Source of the DNA: an uncultured Trueperaceae bacterium
Lineage (GTDB): Bacteria; Deinococcota; Deinococci; Deinococcales; Trueperaceae
Length of the DNA stretch: 64,000 nt
Assembly: GCA_913057685.1 (NCBI GenBank)
Contig: CAJXOA010000002.1
Span: forward strand, 62,001-126,000
Direction: 5' to 3'
A model generated the notes under the pieces. That model saw nothing but the letters and a program-made list of their open reading frames with translations, was not told the DNA's origin and ran no database searches. Made by a program: the position numbers and the translations under genes. Positions 50,470-59,594 of the stretch are shown piece by piece; the first letter of the stretch is position 1, and the number at the start of each line of letters is the position of its first letter.

Positions 50470-51845
50470 GCCGGCCCCTCGCCGGCGAGGCCGGCGGCGA
50501 CCCGCCACACGTCGCCCGCACCGAGGGTGAGGACCAGGTCGCCGTCGCGCAGGTCGCCCGCCAGGTAGGCGATCGCGCCGTCGACGTCCGCACCGCGCGC
50601 GGGCGTCCCGGCGGCGACGATCCGCTCGACGATCGCGTCGCGCGTCACGCCGGGGATTCGGGCCTCCCCGGCGCCGTAGACGTCGAGGACGACGACCTCG
50701 TCGGCGGCGGCGGCGGCGTCCGCCAACGCCGGCCAGTGCCGGGCGGTGCGCACCCACCGGTGCGGCTGCAGCACCGCCCGGACGCGGCGGCCGGTCGCGC
50801 GCGCCGCCGTCAACGTCGCAGCGACCTCGGTCGGGTGGTGGGCGTAGTCGTCGACGATGCGCGCGCCGCGCACGTCGCCCCACCGTTGCCAGCGGCGGCC
50901 GACCCCGCGGAACGTCGCGAGGGCCGCCGCCCCGTCGGCGAGCGGGACGCCGGCCCGGTGGGCGGCGGCGAGGGCGGCGGCGGCGTTGAGGGCGTTGAAG
51001 CGACCGGGGACGTGCAGCGCGACGTCCACCGCCGCGTCGGGCCCCACCAGGCGGAAGTGGGCGCCGTCGCCGTCGAGGGTGAGGTCGCGCACCCGGTAGT
51101 CGGCGTCCGCCGTTTCGCCGTACGCGACGGCGTCGGGGTGGTCGGCGACGACGGCGGCGAGGCCCGGCCAGTCGGCGCACCACACGAGGGTCCGCGCGGC
51201 GTGCGCGAAGCGGCGGGTGGCGGCCTCCAGGTCGGCGTAGGCGGCGTGGTAGGTGCGGCGTTCGCCGTGATCGCCGGCGACGTGGTCGTCCTCGAGGTTC
51301 GTCACGACCGCCACCTGGGCGCGCAGGTCGGCGAAGCCCGGGTCGGACTCGTCGACCTCCGCGACGAGGTGCGGTCCGCGCCCGAAGCGCATGACGCCGT
51401 TCAGGGTCGGCAGGGTCGCGCCCAGTTGGACGCTGGGGTCGCGGCCGGCGTGCAGCAGGATCGTCGCCAGCATGCCGCTCGTGGTGCTCTTGCCGTGCGT
51501 CCCCGTCACGCCCAACGCGGCGTGCGCGTCGAACAACTGCGCGAGGACGTCCATGCGGCGGAGGACGGGAAGGCCGCGCGCCTCCGCGGCGCGCCGCTCC
51601 GGCGCGTCCGCCGCGACGGCGGCGCTGACCACCAGCGCGTCGACCGGGCCGAGGTCCGCGTCGCCGTCCAGGTGGGCGGGGTCGTGCCCCACGACCGCGG
51701 GGATGCCGTCGGCGCGGAGCGCGTCGAGGTCGTCCCCGTCCGCCAGGTCGCAGCCGGACACGCGGTCGCCGGCGGCGTGGTGGTGGCGGGCGAGGCCGCC
51801 CATGCTGACCCCACCGATCCCCATGAAGTGCAGGTGGCGACTCAC
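50466..51845 (-). CDS. murC: UDP-N-acetylmuramate--L-alanine ligase
   Basis: A 459-residue Mur ligase adding L-Ala to UDP-MurNAc. The N-terminal Rossmann part is HLHFMGIGGVSMGGLARHHHAAG. The ATP loop is LGVTGTHGKSTTSGML near residue 110, the central domain has TNLEDDHVAGDHG, FNALNAAAAL and DDYAHHPTEVAATL, and the C-terminal domain has LQPHRWVRT. Start GTG 51845 overlaps the stop of a 17-codon ORF rather than the murG stop, 63 nt upstream. It overlaps murB by GTGA. Confidence 0.96.
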   Translation of the reverse strand: MSRHLHFMGIGGVSMGGLARHHHAAGDRVSGCDLADGDDLDALRADGIPAVVGHDPAHLDGDADLGPVDALVVSAAVAADAPERRAAEARGLPVLRRMDVLAQLFDAHAALGVTGTHGKSTTSGMLATILLHAGRDPSVQLGATLPTLNGVMRFGRGPHLVAEVDESDPGFADLRAQVAVVTNLEDDHVAGDHGERRTYHAAYADLEAATRRFAHAARTLVWCADWPGLAAVVADHPDAVAYGETADADYRVRDLTLDGDGAHFRLVGPDAAVDVALHVPGRFNALNAAAALAAAHRAGVPLADGAAALATFRGVGRRWQRWGDVRGARIVDDYAHHPTEVAATLTAARATGRRVRAVLQPHRWVRTARHWPALADAAAAADEVVVLDVYGAGEARIPGVTRDAIVERIVAAGTPARGADVDGAIAYLAGDLRDGDLVLTLGAGDVWRVAAGLAGEGPA

Positions 51846-51911
51846 GCGGTCCTCGCGGGGATGGGGAGGCGGGGGGCGTCGGGGGCGGTCGGCATGACGG
51901 CCCGCATGCTA
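51842..51911 (-). promoter_or_regulatory. Internal promoter and 17-codon leader ORF before murC
   Basis: TAGCAT (51906-51911, minus strand; its TAG is the murG stop codon) is a -10-like hexamer. Ten nt later ATG 51895 opens MPTAPDAPRLPIPARTA, whose TGA overlaps the murC GTG (GTGA). An internal promoter here would give murC-murB-ftsQAZ extra expression. The ORF could be a leader or simply a chance frame. Confidence 0.35.
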
Positions 51912-52997
51912 CCGCGCCCCTCGGGCCGGTCCCGCGTCGCGCTGGGCGACGGAGCGGACGAGGGCGTGCAAACCCTCCGCCGCGCCGGCGGGGCTGCGGT
52001 CCGCCTGGCGGGCGGCGGCCGCGGCGCGGGCGCCGGGGTCGAGCAACGTCCGCCACGCGTCGCGCAGGCCGGCGTCGTCGGTCTCCTCGACGGCGGCGCC
52101 CGCGCCCGCGGCGGCGACGGCGGCGGCGTTCGCGCGTTGGTGGTCGTCCGCAGCGGTCGGGAGCGGTACCGCGACGACCGGCACGCCGTGGAACGCCGCC
52201 TCCGACAGGGTCGAGACGCCGGCGCGGGTGATGGCGAGGTCGGCGGCGGCCCAGGCGTCGGGCGCGTCGACGAAGCCCGCGACGGCGTACCCGCCGAGGT
52301 CCCGGGTGGCGGCGCGGACGTCCGCCTCCCACCGCGGGCCGCTCGCGTGCAGCACGACGCCGCGCACCTCCGCAGGGAGGGTGCGGGCGACGCGGGGCAC
52401 GAGCGCGTTGAGGGCGGCGCTCCCCTGCGAGCCGCCCATCACCAGCGTGACCACCCCGTCGCCGGGGAGGCCCAACCGTCGGCGGGCGGCCGCCCGGTCG
52501 CGGCGCTCCTCGCGGACGGGGAACGCCGCCTCCACCAGCCGCACGTCGCGGGGGAGGTGCGCGCGGGCGCCTCCGTGGACGGCGGCGACGACGGCGGCGC
52601 GGCGCGCGAACCAGCGGGTGACGCGCCCGGGGACGGCGTTCCCCTCGTGCAGGACGAGGGGGGTGCCGGTGAGGGTCGCCGCGACGCAGCCGGGGAACGA
52701 CGCGAACCCACCGAACCCCACGACGACGTCCGGCGCGAGCCGGCGGACGGCGCGCACCGCGCCGGCCAGGCCGGCGGCGGCGCGAAGCGCCTCGCGCGGG
52801 TCGGGGCGGCCGCGGTCCCACTTGCCGGCCGACACGCCGGTGAAGGGGACGTCCGCCTCCGCCGCGAGGCGCGCCTCGAGGCCGCCCGTTCGGCCGAGCA
52901 GGTGCACGTCGTCGCCCGCCGCGCGGGCGGCGGCCGCCAACGCCAGGGCGGGGTAGACGTGCCCGCCGGTCCCGCCCGCCGCCAGCAGGACCTTCAC
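51909..52997 (-). CDS. murG: Lipid II synthase MurG (UDP-GlcNAc transferase)
   Basis: A 362-residue peripheral membrane GT28 enzyme converting lipid I to lipid II. The N-terminal loop AAGGTGGHVYPALALA is at residues 6-21, followed by PDVVVGFGGFASFPGCVAA, LVLHEGNAVPGRV and the C-terminal donor site LVMGGSQGSAALN and ITRAGVSTLSEAAFHGVPVVAVPLP. The start is GTG 52997 overlapping ftsW (GTGA). The stop TAG coincides with a possible internal promoter for murC. Confidence 0.96.
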   Translation of the reverse strand: MKVLLAAGGTGGHVYPALALAAAARAAGDDVHLLGRTGGLEARLAAEADVPFTGVSAGKWDRGRPDPREALRAAAGLAGAVRAVRRLAPDVVVGFGGFASFPGCVAATLTGTPLVLHEGNAVPGRVTRWFARRAAVVAAVHGGARAHLPRDVRLVEAAFPVREERRDRAAARRRLGLPGDGVVTLVMGGSQGSAALNALVPRVARTLPAEVRGVVLHASGPRWEADVRAATRDLGGYAVAGFVDAPDAWAAADLAITRAGVSTLSEAAFHGVPVVAVPLPTAADDHQRANAAAVAAAGAGAAVEETDDAGLRDAWRTLLDPGARAAAAARQADRSPAGAAEGLHALVRSVAQRDAGPARGAR

Positions 52998-54070
52998 GGC
53001 GCCTCCCCGTCGCCCGTCCCGCGCAGCGCGCCGGCGCGGACCGCTTCGCGGTGGGCGGCGTGCAGGAACCCGAAGGCGATCGCGACCGACACGAGGCTGT
53101 TCAGGCCGTAACTGACGAAGGGGAGGGGGATGCCGGTGACGGGCAGGAGGCCCGACGCGACCAACAGGTTCAGGGCGGCCTGCCCGGTGACGTACGCCGT
53201 GGCGCCGGCCGCCAGCAGCGCGCCGGGGCCGGCCTGCGCCGCGGCGATCCGCAGGCCGCGGCTGGCGATCAGGAGGTACGTCGCGATCAACGTCGCCATG
53301 CCCACCAACCCCAGGGTGCGCCCCAGCGCCACGGCGATCATGTCGGTCTCCGCTTCGGGGACCCGCAGGATGCCGCCGGGACCGATCCCGATCCACCCGC
53401 CCGCCTGCAGCGCCTCGCGCGCTCGGAACGCCTGGTAGCTGGTGCTGCGCGTCGCCTCCTGCGCGCCCCACAGGTCCTGGAAGCCGGTGATGCGTTCGGC
53501 GAGGTAGGAGAACTGCGACAGGTACGGCCCACCGATCACGATCGCGACGAGGGCGGCGGCGGTCGTGATCGACAGCAGCCGCGTCATCGTCGTCCCGGCG
53601 GCCAGCATCACGGCGAAGGCGAGGGCGAACGTGAAGAGGGCGGTCGAGACGTCCGGTTGCGCGATGATCGCGCCGGCCGCCACCCCGACGACCAACATCG
53701 GGCGCCAGATCTGCCAGTCGCCCAGGTGGTTCCAGAAGAACGCGGCGAGGTAGGCGATGACGGCGACCTTCATGAGTTCCGAGGGTTGGACGGAGACGCC
53801 GCCCACCAGCAGCCACCGTTTCGCGTCGCTGCCCGCCGGCGCGACCCCGATGAACAACACCGCCACGAGGAGCGCCAACGTCCCGGCGTACAGCCAGGGG
53901 CTGGCGCGCACCACCCGCGCGACGGGAACGTAGGCGACCGCGACGCTCACGACGAGCGCCGCGGCGACGCGCAGGGCGTGCTCCCCGGCGAGGTCGGGGG
54001 CGGCGGCGGCCACCCCGAGGATCCCGAGGGCCCCCAGGACGACCTGGGCGGTCAGGAGCAGCCGGTCCAC
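52994..54070 (-). CDS. ftsW: Cell division/peptidoglycan glycosyltransferase FtsW
   Basis: A 358-residue SEDS membrane protein with about ten helices that polymerises lipid II together with its class B PBP. Diagnostic stretches are GSDAKRWLLVGGVSVQPSELMKVAVIAYLAAFF, AQPDVSTALFTFALAFAVML, EARE-like FRAREALQAGGWIGIGPGG and LPVTGIPLPFVSYGLNSLVSVAIAFGFL. Start GTG 54070 lies within the end of murD (19-nt overlap). Encoded in the division cluster beside ftsI-type PBP, so FtsW rather than RodA. Confidence 0.93.
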   Translation of the reverse strand: MDRLLLTAQVVLGALGILGVAAAAPDLAGEHALRVAAALVVSVAVAYVPVARVVRASPWLYAGTLALLVAVLFIGVAPAGSDAKRWLLVGGVSVQPSELMKVAVIAYLAAFFWNHLGDWQIWRPMLVVGVAAGAIIAQPDVSTALFTFALAFAVMLAAGTTMTRLLSITTAAALVAIVIGGPYLSQFSYLAERITGFQDLWGAQEATRSTSYQAFRAREALQAGGWIGIGPGGILRVPEAETDMIAVALGRTLGLVGMATLIATYLLIASRGLRIAAAQAGPGALLAAGATAYVTGQAALNLLVASGLLPVTGIPLPFVSYGLNSLVSVAIAFGFLHAAHREAVRAGALRGTGDGEAP

Positions 54071-55437
54071 GCGGCCTCCGCGAGCAGGGCGTCGACGGCG
54101 GCGCGGAACGCGTCGCCGCGCGCCCGGTAGTTCGGGAACTGATCGAAGGACGACGCGAGCGGCGCCAGCAGGACCGTCCCGCCGCCGCGCGCGCGAAGGT
54201 GGTCGGCGCCGACCCGGACCGCCTCCGCCATCGCGGCGTCGCCGTCGGTCGCCGCGACCCGGTGGGTGGCGCACACGCCGTCGAACGCCTCCGCCAGGGC
54301 GGGCCCCGCCTCCCCGACCGCGACGAGCAGGGCGACCTTCTCCGCGGCGAGGGGCGCGAGGGCGGTGGGGTCGGCGCCCTTGTCGCGGCCCCCCACGATC
54401 CACGCGACCGGGGCGGGGGCGGCCTCGAGGGCGGCGTGCACCGCCAGCTCGCGGGTGGCGATCGAGTCGTCGACGAACGCGACGCCGCACGCCTCCGCGA
54501 CCCGTTCGTGCCGGCCGGGGAGGCCGCGCAGGTGGGGGAGGTGCGCCGCGAGGGCGGCGGGGTCGGCGCCGGCCGCCTCCGCCGCGGCGAGCGCCGCGAG
54601 GGCGTTCGCGCGGGCGGGCCGGCCGGGCACCGCGAGGGTGTCCGGCCCGAGGTCGCGCGTCCCGAGCCACAGGTGCGCCCCGCCGCGCGGGCCGGGCGCC
54701 CGCCGCGCGTACGCGCCTGCGGCCCCGGCGGTGGATACGGTCCGGACCTCCGCGCCGGCCGCCGCGACCGGCGCGCCCCAGTCCGCTTGGTAGGGGTCGT
54801 CGGCGTTCAGGATCGCGACGTCGCCCGGCCCCAGGTGGGTCAGGAGGCGCCGCTTGACGGCGTGGTACGTCGCGAGGTCGCCGTGCCGGTCCAGGTGGTC
54901 GCGCCCGAGGACGGTGACGACCGCCACGCGGGGGTGCAGGGTCGGGGAGCGCTCCAGCTGGAACGAGGAGATCTCCGTCACCAGCCACCGGTCGGGCGCG
55001 GCGACCGCGGCGAGTGCCGGGTCGAGGTTCCCACCCGCGACGGCGTCCACGCCGGCGGCGCGGAGGAGGTCGTCGGTCCAGCGCGTGACGGTGCCCTTCC
55101 CGGCCGTCCCGGTGATGCCGATCAGGGGGGCGTCGACGGTGCGGGCGACCCACTCGATCTCGCCGATCGTCTCCACCCCCCGCGCGCGGAGGGTCACGAG
55201 ATCGGGGTGGTCCCACGGCACGCCGGGGGCGGCGATGCAGATCGCGAAGGCGTCGTCCGCCGCGGCGGCGACGTCGACCGCCTCCCCCCAGCCTTCGCGG
55301 CGGGCGACCGCCGCGTCGGGGGAGGTGGGGTCGCGGTCGGTCCAGCGGACGGTCCACCCCTGCCGCGCGGCGAGGCGGCCGGCGGCGAGGCCGCTGCGAC
55401 CGAGGCCGTACACCAGCAGCGGCGCGCCGGCGGTCAC
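54052..55437 (-). CDS. murD: UDP-N-acetylmuramoylalanine--D-glutamate ligase
   Basis: A 461-residue Mur ligase adding D-Glu. The N-terminal LLVYGLGRSGLAAGRLAARQGW binds the uridine part. The ATP loop is LIGITGTAGKGTVTRW near residue 112, followed by ISSFQLERSPTLHPRVAVVTVLGRDHLDRHG, the ARANALAALAAAEAAG segment, LPGRHERVAEACGVAFVDDSIATRE and VAWIVGGRDKGAD. The K-G-T in the P-loop is the MurD form. Start GTG 55437 overlaps mraY (GTGA). Confidence 0.95.
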   Translation of the reverse strand: MTAGAPLLVYGLGRSGLAAGRLAARQGWTVRWTDRDPTSPDAAVARREGWGEAVDVAAAADDAFAICIAAPGVPWDHPDLVTLRARGVETIGEIEWVARTVDAPLIGITGTAGKGTVTRWTDDLLRAAGVDAVAGGNLDPALAAVAAPDRWLVTEISSFQLERSPTLHPRVAVVTVLGRDHLDRHGDLATYHAVKRRLLTHLGPGDVAILNADDPYQADWGAPVAAAGAEVRTVSTAGAAGAYARRAPGPRGGAHLWLGTRDLGPDTLAVPGRPARANALAALAAAEAAGADPAALAAHLPHLRGLPGRHERVAEACGVAFVDDSIATRELAVHAALEAAPAPVAWIVGGRDKGADPTALAPLAAEKVALLVAVGEAGPALAEAFDGVCATHRVAATDGDAAMAEAVRVGADHLRARGGGTVLLAPLASSFDQFPNYRARGDAFRAAVDALLAEAAWTGCS

Positions 55438-56375
55438 GCCGGTCCCCTCGTGGCGACCGCCAGCGCGACGGCGACGGCGGTCACCAGCACGAAGCGGGTC
55501 ACGACCCGCGGTTCCGGCCACCCGAGTAGTTCGAAGTGGTGGTGGAGGGGACTCATGCGCAGGACCCGGCGGCCGGTGAGGCGGACGGCGGCGACCTGCA
55601 CGACGACCGACAGGACCTCCGCGACCGGGACGGCGGCGAGGAGGGGGAGGCGCCAGACGTCGCCGTGCACGATCGCCAGGCCGGCGATCGCCGCACCGAG
55701 CGCTTCGGAGCCGACGCCGCCCATGAAGACGCGCGCGGGGTGGGCGTTGAACCACGCGAAGCCGAGGAGCGCCCCGAGCAACGCCGCGGCGAACGGGTCG
55801 TGCAGGAACGCCAGCAGGATGACCGCCGCGACGCCGGCGGCGAGGCCGTCGAGGCCGTCGGTGAAGTTCAGGGCGTTGACGCTGCCGACGACGACGAAGG
55901 CGAAGCCGGCGACGTCGAGGGCGGGGAGGCCGACCATCGCGTGGCCCTGCGCGACCGCCCACACCCCGAAGGCGAGGCCGACGCCGGTCTGCGCGAGGAT
56001 GCGCCAGCGCGCCAGCACGCCGGTGGCGGCGTCCTCCCCGGGGCGCGCCTTGCGGGCGAGCGCGCCGAGGTCGTCCCACGCCCCGAGCGCTGCGGAGGCG
56101 GCGACGAGGGCGAGGAGTGCGGCGGCGGTCGCGAGGTCCGCGCCGCCGGGCCGGACGGGCCCCACCCCGAGGGTGGCGACGAGGCCCGCGGCGAGGGCGA
56201 CGGCGAGGAAGGCGACGCCCCCCATCGTGGGGGTGCCGGCCTTCGCGAGGTGCGCGTCGGGTCCGTCCTGTCGCACCGCCTTCCCCCACCCGCGGGTGCG
56301 GGCGAGGGTCAGGAACCCGCGGGTCGCGACGCCGCTCAGCAGGGCGCCCGCGACGATCCAGACGGGCGTCGTCAC
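55434..56375 (-). CDS. mraY: Phospho-N-acetylmuramoyl-pentapeptide-transferase
   Basis: A 313-residue membrane enzyme, about ten helices, that moves phospho-MurNAc-pentapeptide to undecaprenyl phosphate (lipid I). Motifs: KAGTPTMGGVAFLAVALAAG near residue 46 with the Lys/Thr/Pro pattern, GAWDDLGALARKA, the Mg-binding NALNFTDGLDGLAAGVAAV and the cytoplasmic MSPLHHHFELLGWPEPRVV loop. It is shorter than E. coli MraY (360), with the first helices condensed. Start GTG 56375 overlaps murF by GTGA. Confidence 0.95.
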   Translation of the reverse strand: MTTPVWIVAGALLSGVATRGFLTLARTRGWGKAVRQDGPDAHLAKAGTPTMGGVAFLAVALAAGLVATLGVGPVRPGGADLATAAALLALVAASAALGAWDDLGALARKARPGEDAATGVLARWRILAQTGVGLAFGVWAVAQGHAMVGLPALDVAGFAFVVVGSVNALNFTDGLDGLAAGVAAVILLAFLHDPFAAALLGALLGFAWFNAHPARVFMGGVGSEALGAAIAGLAIVHGDVWRLPLLAAVPVAEVLSVVVQVAAVRLTGRRVLRMSPLHHHFELLGWPEPRVVTRFVLVTAVAVALAVATRGPA

Positions 56376-57766
56376 GGCGCCTCGCCGAGGAGTGCGGCGA
56401 CGACCCGCTCGAAGCGTCCACTGCGCGACGCCTTGACGAGGACGGTGCCCTCGCGCGGCAACGTGCGCGCGAGGTGCAGGAGGTCGTCGAACGTCCCGCA
56501 CGTCGCACCGGGGTGGCCGGCGCGGACGGCGTCGGCGTGGGCGCCGGCGTACGCGACGCGTTCGAGGCCGCGGGCGGCCTCCGCCATCGCGCGGTGGGCG
56601 GCGTCCGCCTCCGCGCCGAGCTCCGCCATGTCGCCGAGCAGCGCGACGCGGGGGCCGGGGGCGGCGTGCAGCAGCTCGAGCGCCTGCGCCATCGAGGTGG
56701 GGTTGGCGTTGTAGGTGTCGTCGATCACGAGGCGCGCCCCGTCGCGCCGAACCTGGAGGCGGCCGTCCTCGAAGCGCGCACGTTCGAGGCGGGCGGCGGC
56801 GGCGCGCGGGTCCTGGCCCAGCCGCTCCGCGACGGCGAGGGTGCCGACGGCGCTCTCCGCGAGGCCCCGCCCGACGCCGGGCAGCGCGACCTCCAGGGCG
56901 TCGCCGCCGCCCGGTGGGGCGACGTGCAGGGTGGGCGTCAGGGCGGGCCCGGTGACGGTCCCGCGCCAGCGCACGCCGTCCGCGGGGGCCGCGCCCGCGG
57001 CGTCCTCCGCCCCGTCGGCGAGGGCGTACGGCTCGGTGCGGAGGCGGAGGTCGGCGTCGACCTGCCGCCAGGCGCCGAGCGCCGCGAGGCCGCGGGCGAC
57101 GCCGTGCAGGAGCCGGCCCTTCTCCCGCGCGACGGTGGCGACGTCCCCGAAGCCGTCGAGGTGGGCGGGACCGATGGCGGTGAGGAGGCCGACGTCGGGC
57201 CGGACGAGGTGCACGATGCGGTCCATTTCGCCGACGTGGTCGATCCCCATCTCCAGCACGAGCGGGTGGGGGAGGTCCTCGCTCCAGGCGCGCAGGAGGC
57301 GTCCGGCGAGGGCGTGGGGGGTGTTGAGGTTGCCGTCGCCCGCGGCGGCGTCGAGGCCGGCGGCGAGGAGGGCGCGAGCGGTGGTCTTGCCGGCGGAGCC
57401 GGTGACGCCGACGACCGAACTGCGGAGGCGTGCGCGGGCCCAGCGCCCGAGCGCCAGCAGGGCGGCGGCGGGATCGTCGACGACGAGCCCGTGGGGGTGC
57501 GGGCGGTCGGACACGACGAGGGCGGCGCCGGCGGCGAGGGCGGCGTCGGCGTGGTCGAGGCCGTGGTGGGTGGCGCCGGGGAGCGCGAAGAAGGCGTCGC
57601 CGGGTCGGATGCGGCCGTCGTGGTGCGCGGCGCCGGTGACGGCGGGGAGCGCATCCGGATCGGTGCCGGGGGCGGGCGCCGCGCCGAGCAGCCGGGCGAG
57701 CGTCCGGGCGGGGAGGCGGCGGGGGGCCGAGGGCGGGATGGGGGAGGGCGCGGCGTCGGGCGTCAC
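56372..57766 (-). CDS. murF: UDP-MurNAc-tripeptide--D-Ala-D-Ala ligase
   Basis: A 464-residue Mur ligase. The MurF-specific N-terminal domain is VTGAAHHDGRIRPGDAFFALPGATHHGLDHADAAL. The P-loop is VVGVTGSAGKTTARAL near residue 120, followed by LVLEMGIDHVGEMDRIVHLVRPDVGLLTAIGPAHLDGFG and the third domain VIDDTYNANPTSMAQALELL with LGDMAELGA. Start GTG 57766, 53 nt after ftsI, has no close overlap, unlike its neighbours. murE, which usually sits between ftsI and murF, is absent here. Confidence 0.95.
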   Translation of the reverse strand: MTPDAAPSPIPPSAPRRLPARTLARLLGAAPAPGTDPDALPAVTGAAHHDGRIRPGDAFFALPGATHHGLDHADAALAAGAALVVSDRPHPHGLVVDDPAAALLALGRWARARLRSSVVGVTGSAGKTTARALLAAGLDAAAGDGNLNTPHALAGRLLRAWSEDLPHPLVLEMGIDHVGEMDRIVHLVRPDVGLLTAIGPAHLDGFGDVATVAREKGRLLHGVARGLAALGAWRQVDADLRLRTEPYALADGAEDAAGAAPADGVRWRGTVTGPALTPTLHVAPPGGGDALEVALPGVGRGLAESAVGTLAVAERLGQDPRAAAARLERARFEDGRLQVRRDGARLVIDDTYNANPTSMAQALELLHAAPGPRVALLGDMAELGAEADAAHRAMAEAARGLERVAYAGAHADAVRAGHPGATCGTFDDLLHLARTLPREGTVLVKASRSGRFERVVAALLGEAP

Positions 57767-57819
57767 GTCGCCCTCACGTTACCCGCTGGGGGGCGTTCGG
57801 CGGCGCGGGGGGTGGGGGG

Positions 57820-59265
57820 TCACCGGGCGGCCTCGGCGAGCGGGGCGGGGGCGGGGGCGACGCCCCAGTGCGCGACGACTTCGCTGCCGATCGCGCGGAA
57901 CAGCGGGGCGGCGGTGTAGGTGCTGCTGGCGCCGGCGTCGGGCTTCTGCAGCATCACGACCATGACGACCTCCGGGTCGTCGGCGGGGAACATGCCGGCG
58001 AACGTCAGCGAGTACCAGCCGTCGGGGTAGGTGCCCTGCGCGGGGTCGTAGATGTCGGCGGTTCCGGTTTTGCCGGCGACGGCGACGCCGGGAATGGCGG
58101 TGTCGCGGAGGCCGGAGCGTTCGACGGTGTAGCGCAGCATGCTGCGCACCTCGCGCGCGACGTCGGTGGACAACACCCGGTGGGGGTCGGGCGTCGCCTC
58201 GTCCTCGACGAGGCGGGGTGGGACGTACACGCCGTCGGTCGCGAGGATCGCGTACGCCGCCGCCAGCTGCAGGGGGGTGGTGGCGACGCTCTGGCCGATC
58301 GTGACGCTCGCCTGGTCCTGCGGGACCCAGTTCTGCCAGGGGTTGAGGGTGCCGGGGCGGGTGTAGGCGGAGCGCAGCGGTAGCGACTGGCCGAAGCCGT
58401 AGTGGCGCAGCCAGGCGTGCAGCTCCTGCGGTTCGAAGCGTTCGGTGAGGTTCAGCATGGCGGTGTTGCTCGAGTAGCGCAGCACGTCGCGGAGCGGCAG
58501 GCGGTCGGGGTGGGTCGCGACGTCGCGGAACGTCTTGCTGCCCACCCGAAGGGTGGGGGGCGCGTCGATCGGCTCGTCGAGGGTCGCGCGGTCGCTCTGC
58601 AGGAGGGCGGCGACGACGAACGGCTTCATGACCGACCCGGGTTCGTACTGGCGCAGGAACGCCTGGTTGCCGATCGCTTCGCGGGAGGCGCCCTGGAAGG
58701 CGTTCGGGTCGTACGTGGGGTAGCTGGCGGTGGCGAGGATGCGGCCGGTGTCCGCCTCGAGCATGACGACCGAGCCGTTCTCCGCGCCGGAGTCGTCGAT
58801 GCTGGCCTGCAGGTGGCGTTCGGCGGCGGACTGCAGGACCGGGTCGAGCGTCAACGTCACGTCGCGGCCGGCGGCGAGGCGCGCGTCGAGGGCGTACTCG
58901 ATCCCTTCGAGGCCGTAGCGACCGTCGGGCTGCAGGCGACCGGAGAAGCCGACGACCTGCGCGGCGAGGGAGCCCTGGGGGTAGCGGCGGTGGGCGACGT
59001 CGCCGTCGGCGAGGATGGTGCCGTCGGCGGCGAGGATGCGGCCGCGTTCGGGCGCCTCGGCGGGGGCGCTGGGCCAGATCGGGGCGCCGTGCTGCTGCAT
59101 CGCGAAGCCGCTCAACGCCGCGAGGAGCGGGAGGGCGATCAGGACGAGGAGGAGGCCGCGGCGGGCGAGCCGCAGTTCGCTCGGGCCGGTCGCGCGCGGC
59201 GCCGAGGTGCGCGTCGCACCGGAGGGCGCGAGGGGGCGCCGGGGGTCGGAGGCGTTCAACGCCAC
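57820..59265 (-). CDS. ftsI: Division-specific class B penicillin-binding protein
   Basis: A 481-residue D,D-transpeptidase that cross-links septal peptidoglycan. A polar tail and one transmembrane helix (LLLVLIALPLLAALSGFAM, about 38-56) precede a short pedestal domain with RGRILAADGTILADGD and GLEGIEYALDARLAAGRDVTLTLD. Active-site motifs are SVMK (S211, K214), SSN (265-267) and KTGTA (399-403). There are no PASTA domains, and it is about 100 residues shorter than E. coli FtsI, mostly in the pedestal. Overlaps ftsL by 10 nt. Confidence 0.93.
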   Translation of the reverse strand: MALNASDPRRPLAPSGATRTSAPRATGPSELRLARRGLLLVLIALPLLAALSGFAMQQHGAPIWPSAPAEAPERGRILAADGTILADGDVAHRRYPQGSLAAQVVGFSGRLQPDGRYGLEGIEYALDARLAAGRDVTLTLDPVLQSAAERHLQASIDDSGAENGSVVMLEADTGRILATASYPTYDPNAFQGASREAIGNQAFLRQYEPGSVMKPFVVAALLQSDRATLDEPIDAPPTLRVGSKTFRDVATHPDRLPLRDVLRYSSNTAMLNLTERFEPQELHAWLRHYGFGQSLPLRSAYTRPGTLNPWQNWVPQDQASVTIGQSVATTPLQLAAAYAILATDGVYVPPRLVEDEATPDPHRVLSTDVAREVRSMLRYTVERSGLRDTAIPGVAVAGKTGTADIYDPAQGTYPDGWYSLTFAGMFPADDPEVVMVVMLQKPDAGASSTYTAAPLFRAIGSEVVAHWGVAPAPAPLAEAAR

Positions 59266-59594
59266 GTCGTCGTCACCTCCAGGGTGGATGCCGCGTCGGG
59301 TGCGGGCGGAAGGGTGGGGGCGGGGAGCGGCTGGACGTGCCGGACGACCTCGACGTCGGGGGCCGGCACCATGCCGCGGGCCTGCGCCCAGCGGGCGACG
59401 GCGAGCGGACCTTCGACCGCGGCGGCGGCGGCGCGCGCCTCGACGGCGGCGAGGCGGGCGGCGGCGAGGTCGTCGCGGAGCGCCGCTTCGGTGCGGACGA
59501 GCCGCTGGTTGTGCACCCCGAGCGCGGCGAGGGCGAGCAGGAGCGTCAGGTACAGCCCCACGAGGGTGGTGGGGGTCACGAGGCGGCGGCTCAT
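59256..59594 (-). CDS. ftsL: Cell division protein FtsL-like
   Basis: A 112-residue bitopic protein: short basic N-terminus (MSRRLVTP), one helix (TTLVGLYLTLLLALAALGVH) and an Ala-rich heptad segment (QRLVRTEAALRDDLAAARLAAVEARAAAAAVEG) that can form the coiled coil with FtsB. It then has WAQARGMVPAPDVEVVRHV, the usual FtsL endpoint. Family sequence conservation is low, so the name rests on size, topology and position between rsmH and ftsI. ATG 59594 overlaps rsmH (ATGA). Confidence 0.8.
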   Translation of the reverse strand: MSRRLVTPTTLVGLYLTLLLALAALGVHNQRLVRTEAALRDDLAAARLAAVEARAAAAAVEGPLAVARWAQARGMVPAPDVEVVRHVQPLPAPTLPPAPDAASTLEVTTTWR

